This document shows positions 34,101 to 43,380 of a stretch of 64,000 bases of DNA, one piece after another. Position 1 is the first letter of the stretch, and every line of letters starts with the position of its first letter. The stretch lies in the NCBI GenBank assembly GCA_936450465.1, contig OW388296.1:47815750-47879749 (forward strand), given 5' to 3'. The position numbers and the translations under genes are program-made. The stretch comes from Gibbula magus (taxonomy: Eukaryota; Mollusca; Gastropoda; Trochida; Trochidae). Below the pieces are notes generated by a model that did not search any database, had not been told where the DNA came from, and was given only the letters and a program-made list of their open reading frames with translations.

Positions 34101-37100
34101 GTTTATATACGAAAATTTAATAGAGAGAGAGTCTATACAAATTTACTGAATTCCATACACAATCAGAAATTATGAAGAACTGAATAATAATATTATACTA
34201 TTGATACGAAGGGGACAAAGATACTTTGCGGAATGGCGTCTCCACGGCCACACAAGAGTACAAGAAGCCTGCAAGTTTGACAGAAACTGAAACTAGCGCC
34301 AACACACGAAAGAGGAATGCTGTGAAAAACGATCGTGGAATCCATGAACTGTGGGCCTGGTATGACAAGTGTTACGTGCGCGAGAGAAACAAAGGTCAGT
34401 GAGACATGAAATGAAATGGCAGATTAGATTCTGCATATTAAAGAGGTGGTTCTATTGGGTATTTTTTGTGGAAATTAAATTCAAGAGGACATTCCTGTTT
34501 ACTCATGTACAATCCATGTGAAACATATTACTGGGGCTAATGTTTTTATGACTTTATATTTGAATATTTGATAAAGGCGACCACACATTCTTTCAAAAAT
34601 AAAAACAAATGAGAAATGTTGCCATTCATCGGCACTAGACAGAGTGACTTCAAAGATCTAGGCATTTGACTCTTTAAGGGTCTTGCTAATTAGCATATGT
34701 CTTCAAATATGTCTGATGTAAATACGTTTTTTTGGTATTTTTCTTTGATTTGGTCTTCTTTATTTATCAGCACGTTCATGATCAATTGTTTACACAAAAT
34801 CAAATAGCATTTTTTGTGGAAAACACATTAAACGAGAAAACTCAAATTCAGGCCATCTAGAACAGAGGTTAGGATCGGAAATCTGAAGGGAGTAACCTCT
34901 GTGGGAAGGGCATGGAAGTCATTGGGTGATCTCACTATATTTAACATTGTATATGTTATCAAGGCATTTTTTTGTGCTAATTGTTATCAGATGTAAAGGT
35001 TTAAGATTTATATCATTTTTTATTTGCATTCTAGAATTTGAAATGATGAAGTATGAAGAACCTTTATCAAAACATTACGTAAACAGAATAAAGAAGTTCA
35101 TTCATAAAACATGTAAAATAGTTCTTATTCTTCAAGATTTATATTGTTGTTCGTATTTGCGTTTCTGTTTATTTAAATGACTTCCGCACAACACACATAT
35201 TTAACATGAGCTCAAAGATACGTTAATATTTTCAGGATTATTCACTGCAGACCAGAAACTGAAAGTAAACAATGGTCTTGGCTACAGCAGTTCTGTGTAT
35301 ACACGCCAGAATCCCAATGGGAATCGCTATGGTTACGAGTGTCCTGAAGAGAAGGACTATTTTCCTTATTGGCACCCAACACCGTGGAAGGATATCGCTG
35401 TTCTAGCTGAAAATAGGATGATGTGCGGGTATGAATTTATTTACAACACTGAGATGATAATAACAATTTATGTCAGAGAAATAGAGATCCGCATTACATT
35501 ACAGTGTGAGACTGTTTCATCATTAAATCAAAACTAGGATTATCTCCCCTTGCAAGACAATACTTGTAACAAAGTTGTTTCTCTAGAACTTTCGTCAGAT
35601 GGTACATCAAACTTGCACGGAAACATTAGACACCATGAGAGATGTTAAGAGAATAGAGAACAAATATTATGTTTTAGTGGTTTGCATTGTTGATTCCTGT
35701 CAGGGTTACCTCCCTTTGCACATGGGTTTTTATCCAGAAAAGTTTATATTTTTGCACTTTTGCACATACCATTTTTATGACATTGTTTATGTTTCACTGT
35801 ATGGGCAGAGCATATGAGCTGATATTAACACATATGTTAACAGTGCAGCATGTGTCATCATTAACCATTGTTTAATACAAACCTTTTCACTGATTTCATT
35901 GACATGTCATGCTCTTCTTTTCAGCCACTATGAAGGTGAAAGTTTTAACGTGAAGGAAAAGTATGAATGTGTGGAGAAATTCTCTGCATCAAACACTCAT
36001 CGCCATTACTCCCGCTGGAACAATGAACAAGATTGTCAAGAAAATGGCGGACAGTGGATCCCTTTCCGTAACTACTTGGAGAAAGCACCTCGTGAGTTCA
36101 CAAGCACCATACTCTTCTAGTTCCATTACAGATTTAATCAATATGAAATAAATATTTTAGAAATACTTGCCATTTAGATAGTGAGGAAATATAACATGGT
36201 TATATTTGGGATAACACTACCTTCAATAGTACAAATTCTTGTACTTTTTCGACCCTGTCGAGGCGAAATGGTCGTGTGGTAAGCTGTTGGTACAGTCAAT
36301 GCTGGCGATAGTTGCCTTACTCTGAGGGCGTGGGTTTCGAATCCCGGATGGGACTCGGCCCGAAAAAGTACCAGAAATTGTACTATTGAAGGTAGTGTTA
36401 TCCCAAATATAACCATGTTATGAAATAAATATTGACAAAAATCTAGTTCACTCCCAAAAAGTCAGAATTACATAAATATATTTGTATATTTATAAATGTA
36501 CTTTGCTCTTTGTTTATTAGAATATGGATCTCAAAGTGCCTGCAAAAACGCCCGGACAAACGGACTCAAGTACATATGGGCAGTTCCGTATGGTTCTACT
36601 ACGCCAACCACGAAGGAATGCTTGGTGGCCCTGAACAAACCTGATTGTAAAATGGCCCCTTGGTCAAGGTAGATACATTTTCAGGTTATCAGGCCTGAAA
36701 GTCCCAATTTCATTATCGCAATAGCATTAATTAAGGCATGACCAATAGTGGAAGATAGATTGAGGAATAAGTTGTATCCGTCTGTCTATTTGTCCGTCTG
36801 CATCTGCCCGTGTGCAACATTTGATTTCCAAACCGTAACTTAAAACTGATTGTATATGAGTCCATGAAAGTTGATGTGCCCTTGATTTGAAGCAATTATG
36901 GAAATTTTTACCTTTTGATATCATGAATGGAAATTCTTTGAAATTCTTTGATACTTTGACAATAAAAACGATTTAAAATAGGCCATAACTGATTGAATAT
37001 ATGACAGTGAACCTAAATAAATATAAGAATAAGTGATGACCTGTTCCCTTTTGATATTGAGACGTGAATTCATTCTGGCTGTTGTCAAGACTATATCTCA

Positions 37101-40100
37101 TCTGTCTTCTGTGTTGCAGATCTAATCACCTTGGTAACGGTGTAGGCGGCACTGCACTGAACTACACATGGACTCTGCCTCGCTTCCCCTCTGGCAACAC
37201 CAAGAGGTGTGTCTTCAGGATCAGGTACGTTGGTTTCTTGTTGAGAGTTATTTGCCCTTGACAGCAGACGTCCAATGTGACATCAATGAGCGAGTGTGGT
37301 TACTCGTTCATTTGTCAGTGACGGGTCCAGAGGGAGGTTTGGGGGGTTTCAAACCCCCTTTCAAACATTTTTGCATGAAAATTTGATAGGGGTGACTATT
37401 GATCCAAAGAGACTATTGCGATAGCGATAGTTTATTGCCACTTACTATTGCGATAGCGATAGACTATTGTAACTCATTATTGCAATAACTATTGCGATAG
37501 GGTTTTTTGTACAAATACGCAATAATTAGCTAGATTTCTTATAGCTTTTAGTAGAAATGTTTAATTGATGTAAGGACTATGGAACCAAAATAAGTAAAGA
37601 AATCATAAATAAAAAGACTTTTTGTCATTTTGCTATTTCCTATTACTAGTTTTTCCCATTTGACATCTTAAAATGAAAAATCTTGAATTAAATGCAGTGA
37701 GGGTTGTTTAAATCATTCATAATTAAGGGAAATTTAATAGTTTCGATAGTATCGATAGTTAACCTTACTATTGCGATAGCGATAGTATTTTTGTATATAC
37801 TATCAACATAGTACTATTGCCAAGCCAACTATTGCAATGCATCGATAGTTCGATGTATTGTTACACCCCTAAAATTTGATGGATCCCAAGGTGAACATCC
37901 CCCTTTTCAATTAGTAAACCCTCCCTCCCTTCAAAATTTCTGGATCCGCCACTGTTTTGGATGGGTGTATAGCAATGGATGAAGTGTCCTTGGCTTCGAG
38001 AAGATCTTTTTCTGGCAGATGAGCAAATCAGATTTTTAGTTCACGCTCAACACAATACGTATTTATTATTGCCAAACCCTGCATCTTTTTCATGAAATCA
38101 TCTATGAGTTGAACAAATTTGTTGAACTTTTATCTACAGGTACAATGTGACAACTGATGACTACGATCCCTACAACACGGATGCAGCTTTCAATGGAAAT
38201 AAGTGAGTTTTTCTGAGGAATATTTAAACAGAAATAACTGATAATCTAGTAAATAAGGGATGGGCCATTTTCAGCTGTTTTCTGCCAATTCTCGTTGTAC
38301 CTGAGTTGATGTGGGTCGGAATAGGGTAGTGGTTGCATGTTTGGCTTCTGATCAAGAGGTCTAGGGTTCGAATCACGCCAGGGGCTCGGCAACTTTGTCT
38401 GCTGTGGAAAATGGTTCTACACGCAGTAAGGTTTGGGTGCAATGTTACACTGAATTTCACCATAGTACCACCCATGGTTCACTAGTGCCAGTCGATGCTC
38501 GCAGGTTTCACCGCAATGCATAGCCACATGATATTGCAGGCTTTCTCCCTGCCATAATACTAGCAGCCACGATAAAAGTGAAATACTTTTGAAACTGAGA
38601 GTTTGTCCAATGTGGTTTGACATTTGACCTACAACCTGTAAGACATACACTGATATTCCCTTGCATCGAAATAAGAAGATGATTCTTGTTGAAACAAATA
38701 GTATGGTACCATCAAATTTATGCCCTTACACTTCTAAAGGTTCTTCAAAGATTTAACATCATCAACTTCCCTCTGATGCCATCAATAATTTATAATACTA
38801 TGTATGCTTCATTTTGCAGGTCCCCAGTAAAAAACAACCCATACGTCCAACTTGGTATCGGTCGTACCTCTCTTCGCCTCAACGTCAACACTGCTCAATT
38901 TGGACGCATCTTCCAAGATCGGAGCCACGTCTTCCTTCTCACTCCCAGGACATCTAACATGCAGTCAAACGTAATCCACAACCTGAATGTGCGTGGGAAA
39001 CGAGGGAACATCGTGCAGACATACCCTGCTGTGGAGTATGACTTTCATCCCAACAACCTGCATATTAAACATGGGGAACTAGTGCATATTCAGTGGACAG
39101 GTAAAAACAATTTAAAGAAGGTTTTTTTTCTGTTATAAAAGTGTTTTTATTTCGTAAACATTCACTATGGATTGACTTGCCTTAACTCTTAACTTGGGGC
39201 CATGAACAATTCTGATGTTTCCCATACCGGGTCCCGGACACAACTCTTAGAATTTAAATTCGACCGTCTCCCAGGTAGCTAGCCCTGGCCGCGATCTGCG
39301 ATTCGGGTTGCCTCCGGGAGTCGCTCCATAAGAAGCTCTGTATTATGCCTCGCAGTTCGCCACGATAACGAGTCTTTGTCAGCAAAAATCACACCAAATT
39401 GCATGTGCAATGTTGACCCAAAACGCATCGATAATTAGCTTCGTCCTGAAGCCTAATCTCCCTGGGAGCTAATTATCACCCACGTGTTTGCATTGCCCCC
39501 GGCTGTACAGACCCATATTTTTTATTTTGCACTAGATACTATTTGAAGTGTAAAAGGTTGTGTCGTCCATACAGTATTTGCAGTTAACTCCCCTGGTTGT
39601 TCATTCGCTCCGTAAAGCGGAAGTTTGTGAGTGAGAATGGAGGCGAAGAACTCGCTTGCAGCCGCTCTGAACGCTTAAAATAATTAATTGTGTATATATA
39701 TATTGTAAATGTCAGTCACCTCAATGAGATGCACAAAATATTATTACACACTGTATAACAGTGTAGGTTTATCAAACAGGGGGTGAGTAATAATTATTAT
39801 TATAAATCTGTCGAAGGTTCCAACACTCACAACAATGGAGGGAACGGAGGAGACGGTCAAGCTGGGGACGATGGAGAGGGAAAGGGAGGTAAGTCTCAAA
39901 TTCTAACTCTTTAGTTTGATAGGGGTGTGGTTATCGTGTTTTGCTTTGTATCCTTGGTTCAAATCCTGCCAGGGGCACGGCAACTTTGTATGCAGTTCTG
40001 TTCTACATGCAGTAAGGTTTGGGTGCAATGCTACACTGAATTTCAGCGTAATACCACCCATGGTTCGCTAGTTCCAGCCGATGCTTGCAGGTTTCACCGC

Positions 40101-41663
40101 AAAGCATAACAACATGGCGTTGCAGGCTTTCTCCCTGCCATAATACTAGCAGCTGTGATATAAGTGAAATGATCTTGAAACCGGCATTAAACCTCAACTC
40201 ACCTCAACTCACCTCTTGTTTTATAACTCTGATTTTACTGTTGAAAAAAAAAAAAAGACCATAATCTTTGCTTTCTAGGATGATAATGCATACATACATT
40301 TTGGTGATGCGTATAAAACCAAATTATCCCTTTATCTACTGTACTGAGTATTCAGGGATACATAAGTGACTCATCTCAAAGAATTCCCTTTGCTTGTTGT
40401 GATTCCTGTACATTTCCCACTCAGTTTGCCGCAAATTTAAACAGCAACTTATGTTTAAGCAATGGTGAAGTAAATAAATGACATGGTTGTTTGTCATTTT
40501 CTTTAGATACTCATAATTTATCGTACATTAAATTCAGGTCAGATAATTTTAATGAAATAATTTATTTTCTAATCTCTGTCTTACAGGCACAGACAGGAAC
40601 AACTTGGTCGAGATTCTTGACCGTAATAAAAACTTCCCTATTCCGTACAGCCAATCAAATATGTGGAGGAATGCAGAGATAAAGTGGATCTACCATGGAA
40701 AAACCTCAGTGTCAGCAGAAAATCTGGCTTTAAACATGGCTTCATCAGGATATTTCAGGTTTGTGATTGACATTTTGTGTAAAAAATATTGACCAATATT
40801 GTTATTTTAATGAATATATTATGAGTACTTTGGTAGGTTTTGTAACCTAACTGGCAATTGTCTAATTGTCAAAATCGAAAACCTCCTGTCAAGTAACATT
40901 TGATAATTATTAATAAGATTAGTCTTATAGATATTTTATGAGTGCTTCAGCAGATTTTGTAACTTCATCAAAGTCAATATAGACAAAAACCTCCAGTCAA
41001 GTAATAGCTGATATTTATAAATACAATTATTCTTATAGACATTTTATGAGTGCTTCGGCAGGTCTGGTAATTGTCAAAAACAACATCAGATGAAAACTTC
41101 CAGTCCAGCAAAAAGTTCCTGTTTTCATACTCGCTCCAGTGTCATGCCTTTTCTGTAATTGAAGCTCATCCTGTTTTAAATGCTTGGCAGGGAAATTATA
41201 AATTGAATAATTCATTTTCTTTGAAGTTCATAAAATGTAATTAGCAGAAGGAGGAAAAAGAGAAAATAATGATCTCTTCAAAGTTTATGAATTTAGACAG
41301 CAGGTTATTAGAAATACGTGCAGGCGCTGCAATCTGCAATGAGATTTGACATTGGCTTTGTATGATTCTAATCCACTATTGCTGTGTATTGCTCACCAGG
41401 CCAAAGTCGCACAATTGTTTGATGTTACTATCAAAATCTTATGTTCACTTCCCAGATGCCTCCGAAGAGCAGATTGTTCGGAAGCAGACAACCGTGAATA
41501 CACGGTAGAGACTCGCGGTGTGATGCAGAAGCAGTTGAACAACGCTCCCGCTTCGTACGAAGGTGCCGTGATCAAGTTTCAGCGTGGGACGCACCACTAT
41601 ATGTGCACACGCAACAACAACTTCACCAACAGGAGCCAGAAGGGAACCATTGTTGTGACATAG
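13125..41663 (+). CDS. DD3-3-like secreted protein, copy b (complete coding region)
   Basis: Thirteen coding exons: 13125-13268, 21191-21271, 33330-33561, 34212-34394, 35236-35428, 35925-36091, 36521-36668, 37120-37224, 38140-38202, 38820-39100, 39817-39888, 40587-40758 and 41456-41663. They sum to 2049 nt (682 residues plus TAG). All splice sites are GT-AG and every phase matches. The start follows the acceptor CTTTCAG at 13122. Residues 1-17 are a signal peptide ([17 protein letters not shown]). Hallmarks of the DD3-3 family follow: [30 protein letters not shown] (about 122-131), GLFTADQ (214-220), [29 protein letters not shown], a Gly/Asp-rich segment on its own exon (534-557) and the C-terminus CTRNNNF...QKGTIVV. 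The family runs from amoebae to invertebrates and its function is unknown; an extracellular role is inferred from the signal peptide. HNPRG of the relatives is HMMRG here. Confidence 0.93.
13601..13918 (+). repeat. tRNA-derived SINE, family S2 (near full length)
   Basis: The head GGGGTGAGATAGCACAGTGG and B-box GGGTTTGAATCCCATC precede a conserved body (GAGAACTGTTCTACATGCAG, AGGTTTGGGTGCAATGCTAC) and a tail GGCGTTAAACCCTAAATCAC plus CACCTCACC. Other copies lie at 38311-38602, 39920-40216, 53455-53688, 59126-59330, 59597-60112 and 61299-61540. Confidence 0.85.
14159..14446. mobile_element. Inverted-repeat element with CCGTATTCTC ends
   Basis: CCGTATTCTCTAGGGCC at the left and CTCAAGAGAATACGG at the right form short inverted ends in DD3-3b intron 1. 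The interior is G/C-rich and non-coding. A related arrangement is at 62206-62372. Confidence 0.5.
14447..17432. other. DD3-3b intron 1, part; no gene seen
   Basis: AT-rich intron. A partial relative of the 62206 element (CTGTATTCACCCC, AGGTTCTATTCGAGATCAGG) lies near 16225-16300. The longest open stretches have no coding character. Confidence 0.45.
17433..17815 (+). repeat. Two-copy tandem duplication, 193-bp unit
   Basis: GGCATAATGTTTACTGTG begins at 17433 and again at 17626. Both units carry AACTGTA, GGTTAAAACAATTT, TTGAAAATA and TGGATTGGTAT in the same order. It is diverged and non-coding. Confidence 0.85.
18327..18570 (-). repeat. tRNA-derived SINE on the minus strand
   Basis: Read on the minus strand the head is AGCCCAGTTGGTAGAGCGTC with B-box GGGGTTCAATTCCCGG, and the 3' tail is (TTA)n at 18327-18345. 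It is not a functional tRNA because the flanks do not form an acceptor stem. Confidence 0.7.
18640..19030 (+). repeat. SINE-like unit tandemly duplicated (about 166 bp)
   Basis: CACCCAGCAGTAAGTGGGTACC followed by GTGACCTTCGAGCGTTATGG (18695) recurs as GTGACTTTCGACGCTTTGG (18861). Both units end ACAAGATGA...ATATTTCATGGTC, and a third partial start appears near 19018. GCTCTTTGAGCAAC and GAGCGCTATACAAG are typical retroelement 3' ends. Confidence 0.75.
19031..20564. other. DD3-3b intron 1, part; no gene seen
   Basis: AT-rich sequence without recognisable genes or repeats. Confidence 0.4.
20565..21050. mobile_element. Inverted copy of the AGTCTG-family element
   Basis: CTTTGCAAATAATTCATCTACC, GAAAGCTTTTGTGGGACG and the right end TTGATTTCACTCAGACT mirror 4649-5085. 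It ends about 140 bp before DD3-3b exon 2. Confidence 0.6.
21272..23050. other. DD3-3b intron 2, first part; no gene seen
   Basis: AT-rich, with a very A/T-skewed low-complexity patch at about 22430-22640. No exon or repeat is supported. Confidence 0.45.
23051..23598. mobile_element. TTAA-flanked MITE, AGGCGCTGTAGCAC family
   Basis: TTAA at 23051-23054 and 23595-23598 enclose ends AGGCGCTGTAGCACGTT and, inverted, AGGCGCTGTAGCACATT (16 of 17 identical). The interior carries GCCATTTTTATGTTCACATT, linking it to 5678-5886 and 9489-9840. Confidence 0.85.
23599..24730. other. DD3-3b intron 2, part; no gene seen
   Basis: AT-rich spacer between the MITE and the piggyBac element. Nothing is recognised. 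Confidence 0.4.
25290..25900 (+). repeat. Left subterminal repeats of the piggyBac element
   Basis: About four diverged units, each with TTTTTA..TCATTGTAAAGAG then ATTGTCTTCAATTCCAT and a GCGCATG-rich segment, start near 25300, 25490, 25690 and 25830. The same units in the same orientation occur in the right arm. Confidence 0.75.
26690..26940 (+). repeat. GC-rich imperfect repeats in the transposon 5' region
   Basis: CATGGGAACCCATTCCC, AATCCGGGGTTCGTCC, TTCTCAAAAGAGAACATGGG and AATCCGGGGTCCGCC recur in succession with many inverted GGGA/TCCC pairs. This may be part of the transposon leader. An acceptor-like TTTACAG|GTTG at 27243 precedes the transposase start. Confidence 0.5.
27256..28425 (+). 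pseudogene. piggyBac transposase, N-terminal part (ends at in-frame TGA)
   Basis: 389 codons. An acidic Ser/Asp-rich N-terminus (about residues 20-100) leads into the transposase domain with [16 protein letters not shown], then [10 protein letters not shown] (first catalytic Asp298) and IFMDNYYSS (second catalytic Asp377). The frame stops at TGA 28423-28425. The same frame continues with piggyBac-like sequence ([14 protein letters not shown]) until about 28467, so the TGA is a nonsense mutation inside the domain and not the natural end. The downstream piece carries the third Asp and the zinc-binding end. The protein would cut and paste the element at TTAA sites. As it stands it lacks the third catalytic residue and should be inactive. 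Confidence 0.88.
28422..29285 (+). pseudogene. piggyBac transposase, C-terminal part (other frame)
   Basis: Reads as 287 codons, but its first 14 or so are out-of-frame noise. True homology starts near 28470 ([12 protein letters not shown]), showing a one-base-type shift between 28465 and 28470 relative to the upstream piece. It has [26 protein letters not shown] with the third catalytic Asp (28701-28703), [18 protein letters not shown], and a C-terminal cross-brace type Cys/His domain ([25 protein letters not shown]). A candidate AATAAA polyadenylation signal lies near 29439. Confidence 0.87.
29730..30560 (+). repeat. Right subterminal repeats of the piggyBac element
   Basis: At least four units with TTTTTA.(A/T)TCAT.GTAAAGA and ATTGTCTTCAA(T/G) start near 29750, 29950, 30330 and 30485, in the same direction as the left-arm units. 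A triple CTCGAGGAGGT run lies at about 30152-30186. Confidence 0.75.
30894..32635. other. DD3-3b intron 2, part; no gene seen
   Basis: AT-rich intron sequence with no recognised element. Confidence 0.45.
32636..32745 (+). repeat. SINE family S1, 5'-truncated
   Basis: GGGTGTGGGTTCGAATCCTG followed by AATTTGTACTATTCCAGATAGTGTGATCCC matches the body of the copies at 213-370 and 36235-36421. Confidence 0.7.
32984..33297. mobile_element. Inverted-repeat element with ATCCCCCGC ends and a GTCTGTCCGT-rich interior
   Basis: ATCCCCCGC at 32984 and GCGGGGGAT ending 33297 are perfect 9-bp inverted ends. Inside is a decayed (GTCYGTC)n run at 33030-33090. The right end lies only 32 bp before DD3-3b exon 3. 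Confidence 0.7.
33697..34030 (+). repeat. Two-copy tandem duplication, about 178-bp unit, DD3-3b intron 3
   Basis: TCTTCATTCAC begins units at 33697 and 33875. Both contain AGAAGTAAT, TCAGATCTCAAGTTT / CCGATCTCAAGTTTC and end at ACATACAG. Confidence 0.85.
34438..34690. mobile_element. Partial MITE of the TTAA/AGGGAGGGTTC family
   Basis: TTAA then AGAGGTGGTTCTATTGG, followed by CAAGAGGACATTCC, AACATATTACTGGGG and AATGAGAAATG.TGCCA, in the same order as at 51938-52359 and 54990-55225. The right end is not clear. The rest of intron 4 to 35235 shows nothing else. Confidence 0.6.
35429..35924. other. DD3-3b intron 5; no gene seen
   Basis: 496-bp intron with no recognised element. Confidence 0.6.
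36191..36421 (+). repeat. SINE family S1 flanked by an inverted copy of its own 3' end
   Basis: A SINE body with AAGCTGTTGGTACAGTCAAT and GTTTCGAATCCCGG lies at about 36250-36421. Its 3' segment 36378-36421 has an exact 44-bp inverted copy at 36191-36234, and partial complementarity continues inward (ACTTTTTCGACCC against GGCCCGAAAAAGT). The whole can fold into a hairpin within DD3-3b intron 6. Confidence 0.85.
36669..37119. other. DD3-3b intron 7; fragment of a GTCCGTCTGY-rich element
   Basis: TCCGTCTGTCTATTTGTCCG near 36778 and the flanking sequence resemble the interior of the element at 32984-33297. No gene is seen. Confidence 0.45.
37316..37954. mobile_element. hAT-like MITE (outer), interrupted by a second hAT-like MITE
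   Basis: The ends CAGTGACGGGTCCAG and (inverted) CAGTGGCGGATCCAG match at 13 of 15 bases. The element is split by the insertion at 37387-37871. It resembles 7114-7275. Confidence 0.7.
37387..37871. mobile_element. hAT-like MITE (inner) with perfect 8-bp target duplication
   Basis: The ends are TAGGGGTGACTATTG and (inverted) TAGGGGTGTAACAATA. AAATTTGA is duplicated exactly at 37379-37386 and 37872-37879. The interior is built of CTATTGCGATAGCGATAG units. TAGGGGTGTAAC ends and 8-bp duplications are standard for hAT elements. Confidence 0.85.
38311..38602 (+). repeat. SINE family S2, 3'-truncated
   Basis: GGGTAGTGGTTGCATGTTTGG and TAGGGTTCGAATCACGCC begin the head, and the body follows to AAATACTTTTGAAACTG. 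It lacks the CACCTCACC tail. Confidence 0.75.
39184..39518 (+). mobile_element. Relic of the piggyBac left arm
   Basis: AACTCTTAACTTGGGG mirrors the transposon left end. CCATACCGGGTCCCG, TATTATGCCTCGCAG, AATGTTGACCC.AAACGCATCG and ATAATTAGCTT match 24860-25110 in order. The first 60 bp after the end are deleted, and no right end is visible. Confidence 0.75.
39920..40216 (+). repeat. SINE family S2
   Basis: TTGGTTCAAATCCTGCCAGG, body GTTCTACATGCAGTAAGG, and a tail of repeated AACTCACCTC. It sits in DD3-3b intron 11. Confidence 0.8.
40800..41110 (+). repeat. Three-copy tandem repeat, about 108-117-bp unit, DD3-3b intron 12
   Basis: ATGAGTACTTTGG (40821), ATGAGTGCTTCAGC (40938) and ATGAGTGCTTCGGC (41046) mark three units. 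Each continues with AGATTTTGTAA-like and AAAACCTCC.GTCAAGTAA-like segments. Confidence 0.8.
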
Positions 41664-42149
41664 TAGTAGATGCTTGTAATGATAATTTTCAGACATATCA
41701 AATATTTCCTTAAAAGAAAATACTTTATTTTTTCCATGTTTGGAAAGAAAGACAAGAATTACTTTTTGTGAAACAAGATATTATCTCAGCACTAAGATAG
41801 TAAGAAAAGGGGGTTTATGTCGTGGCACAGCCCGTCTATCCGTCCCGAAAATGGTACCTGTCTGGTATCAACTTCTCCAACAGATTTTGACCAATTTTTC
41901 TGAATCTTTACACATTCTTTGGATGCTTGATAGTGTTAGGAACTGAGCTAGAAAATGATTAAATTTCATTTCATAAAGGTTTAGACCTGTGTATTGATTT
42001 TGAAAATAATCTTAGTACTAAGATAGCAAGACAATGTGAATGTATGGCAATCTTTTATACTTTGTGACCTTGATCTGTTTTGCACCAAGGTCACAGAGTA
42101 AAGCAAGATGTTTGGAAGATGTTGAATATGTCTACAACAAAAATCAAAT
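41664..42149. other. 3' flank of DD3-3b; repeat-like sequence
   Basis: Just after the stop (TAGTAGTAG) there is no strong AATAAA; ATTAAA at about 41957 is a weak candidate. 41760-42050 contains a CTTAGTACTAAGATAG pair and a CCGTCTATCCGTCC run resembling dispersed elements. Confidence 0.4.
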
Positions 42150-42582
42150 CCAATGATTAAAACCGATCTATGTCGAGTAATAAAAGTCGCAAAATAGAGC
42201 ATGTACTTGTTTACGAACTCATATCACTTGAGTGTTTCCTCTACACGGTCAGATAACTGCCCGTATACTCCCATGTTCTGACAAAAGTTCAGTTAGCCAA
42301 TCAGAAGCGCTCTAACAAAAGCTTTCGGTGTCAGAAGCAAGGGCAGGTAACTCCAGACAGCATTCCTTTCATCTTTTTCCATAGCAACAGGATCGTGTTA
42401 AAATATGAACTGGGATCAACTACAGGTATAAGTTTTTTCTGCACTAAACTGGTACAGAACTGGCGCCAATGTTGGTGTCATCAGACCCTGTGAAAAGGAA
42501 TCTATAGAACCTGTTCATATTCCCGTAGATTAACTATTTTGCAAATTTTATTCCCCATCGCAGGGTAAATTTTAATCAGACT
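42150..42582. mobile_element. AGTCTG-family element, third copy
   Basis: GAGTAATAAAAGTCGCAAAAT at the left, CTAACAAAAGCTTTCGGTG in the middle and AAATTTTAATCAGACT at the right follow the order of 4649-5085. Confidence 0.65.
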
Positions 42583-43083
42583 AACAAAAACAATCTTATG
42601 ATGTTTTCTTCTTATATATATGCATATATATGTGCACCAAGTACATTATTCCATATCCTTAACTAGGATGCTACATTGTGATATTATTATATAATTGGAG
42701 GGTGGATGAGTTTTGAACGGCCAACATGCAGGTTCACAAAATAATCTTAATCAAATAATTGTGTTCATTAAAATTTACAGGGTCTCTTTAAACTTTGATA
42801 CAAATATTTAATATTTCATTGAATTTTTATGTCAAAATATTTTGCTAATGATATAAAAAGTTTGAAATATTTTATCTGTTTGATATGTATGTATAAGGTA
42901 TCGGTCATGTAACTCAATGAAGAGGGAACAACAATGATATAGAAAATGATATTCATATTTTGTCTGTTTATTATGTTCATGTGTTTTTTTTACTTTTATA
43001 TGTGTCAAAGTAGAAGTGTTGTTATTTTTAATAAGATCATTAGTTTAGCTTCAGATCAATATCAATTTTCATGTTTTTTATAG

Positions 43084-43380
43084 GAGGCAGATCCAGAGGT
43101 TTTCCTTTCTCTTTTTTTGGGCAGGGGTCAAACCCTAGAAAATTGAAAACTTGATGAAGCCCAAGAGTGAACCCTTTTTCAAGGAATGAACCCCCCTTCA
43201 CCCCCCCCCCCCCCCCCCCCCTTTTCAAGAAGTGAAATCCCCTTCATCCCCCTTTTTCAAGGAGTGAACGAACCCCCACCCCTTTTAAAATTTCAAGGAT
43301 TCTCCTATGCCCCCACAGCCCTTACAACAAATGAAGCCCAACAACCCTTTGAAACCCTTGGAAACCCCTGGCTCCGCCTG
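43084..43380. mobile_element. hAT-like MITE relic with a poly-C tract
   Basis: GGCAGATCCAGAGG and CCTGGCTCCGCC are decayed inverted ends. The interior holds repeated AAGGA(A/G)TGAACCCCC and a run of about 23 C at 43198-43221. Confidence 0.5.

Larger units (their letters stand above)
38820..41663 (+). other. C-terminal region of DD3-3b with cupredoxin-like signature
   Basis: Exons 10-13 encode residues 439-682. [11 protein letters not shown] (about 523-533) leads into SNTHN, then a Gly/Asp-rich linker carried by exon 11 (39817-39888). The last 30 residues read [13 protein letters not shown] then QKGTIVV. The order (V.W....H, then G..Y.C near a final strand ending GTIVV) parallels type-1 copper proteins of the plastocyanin kind. 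The visible potential ligands are His537, His660/661 and Cys664; the usual second His after Cys is replaced by Asn. This is a pattern reading, not an alignment. Confidence 0.35.
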
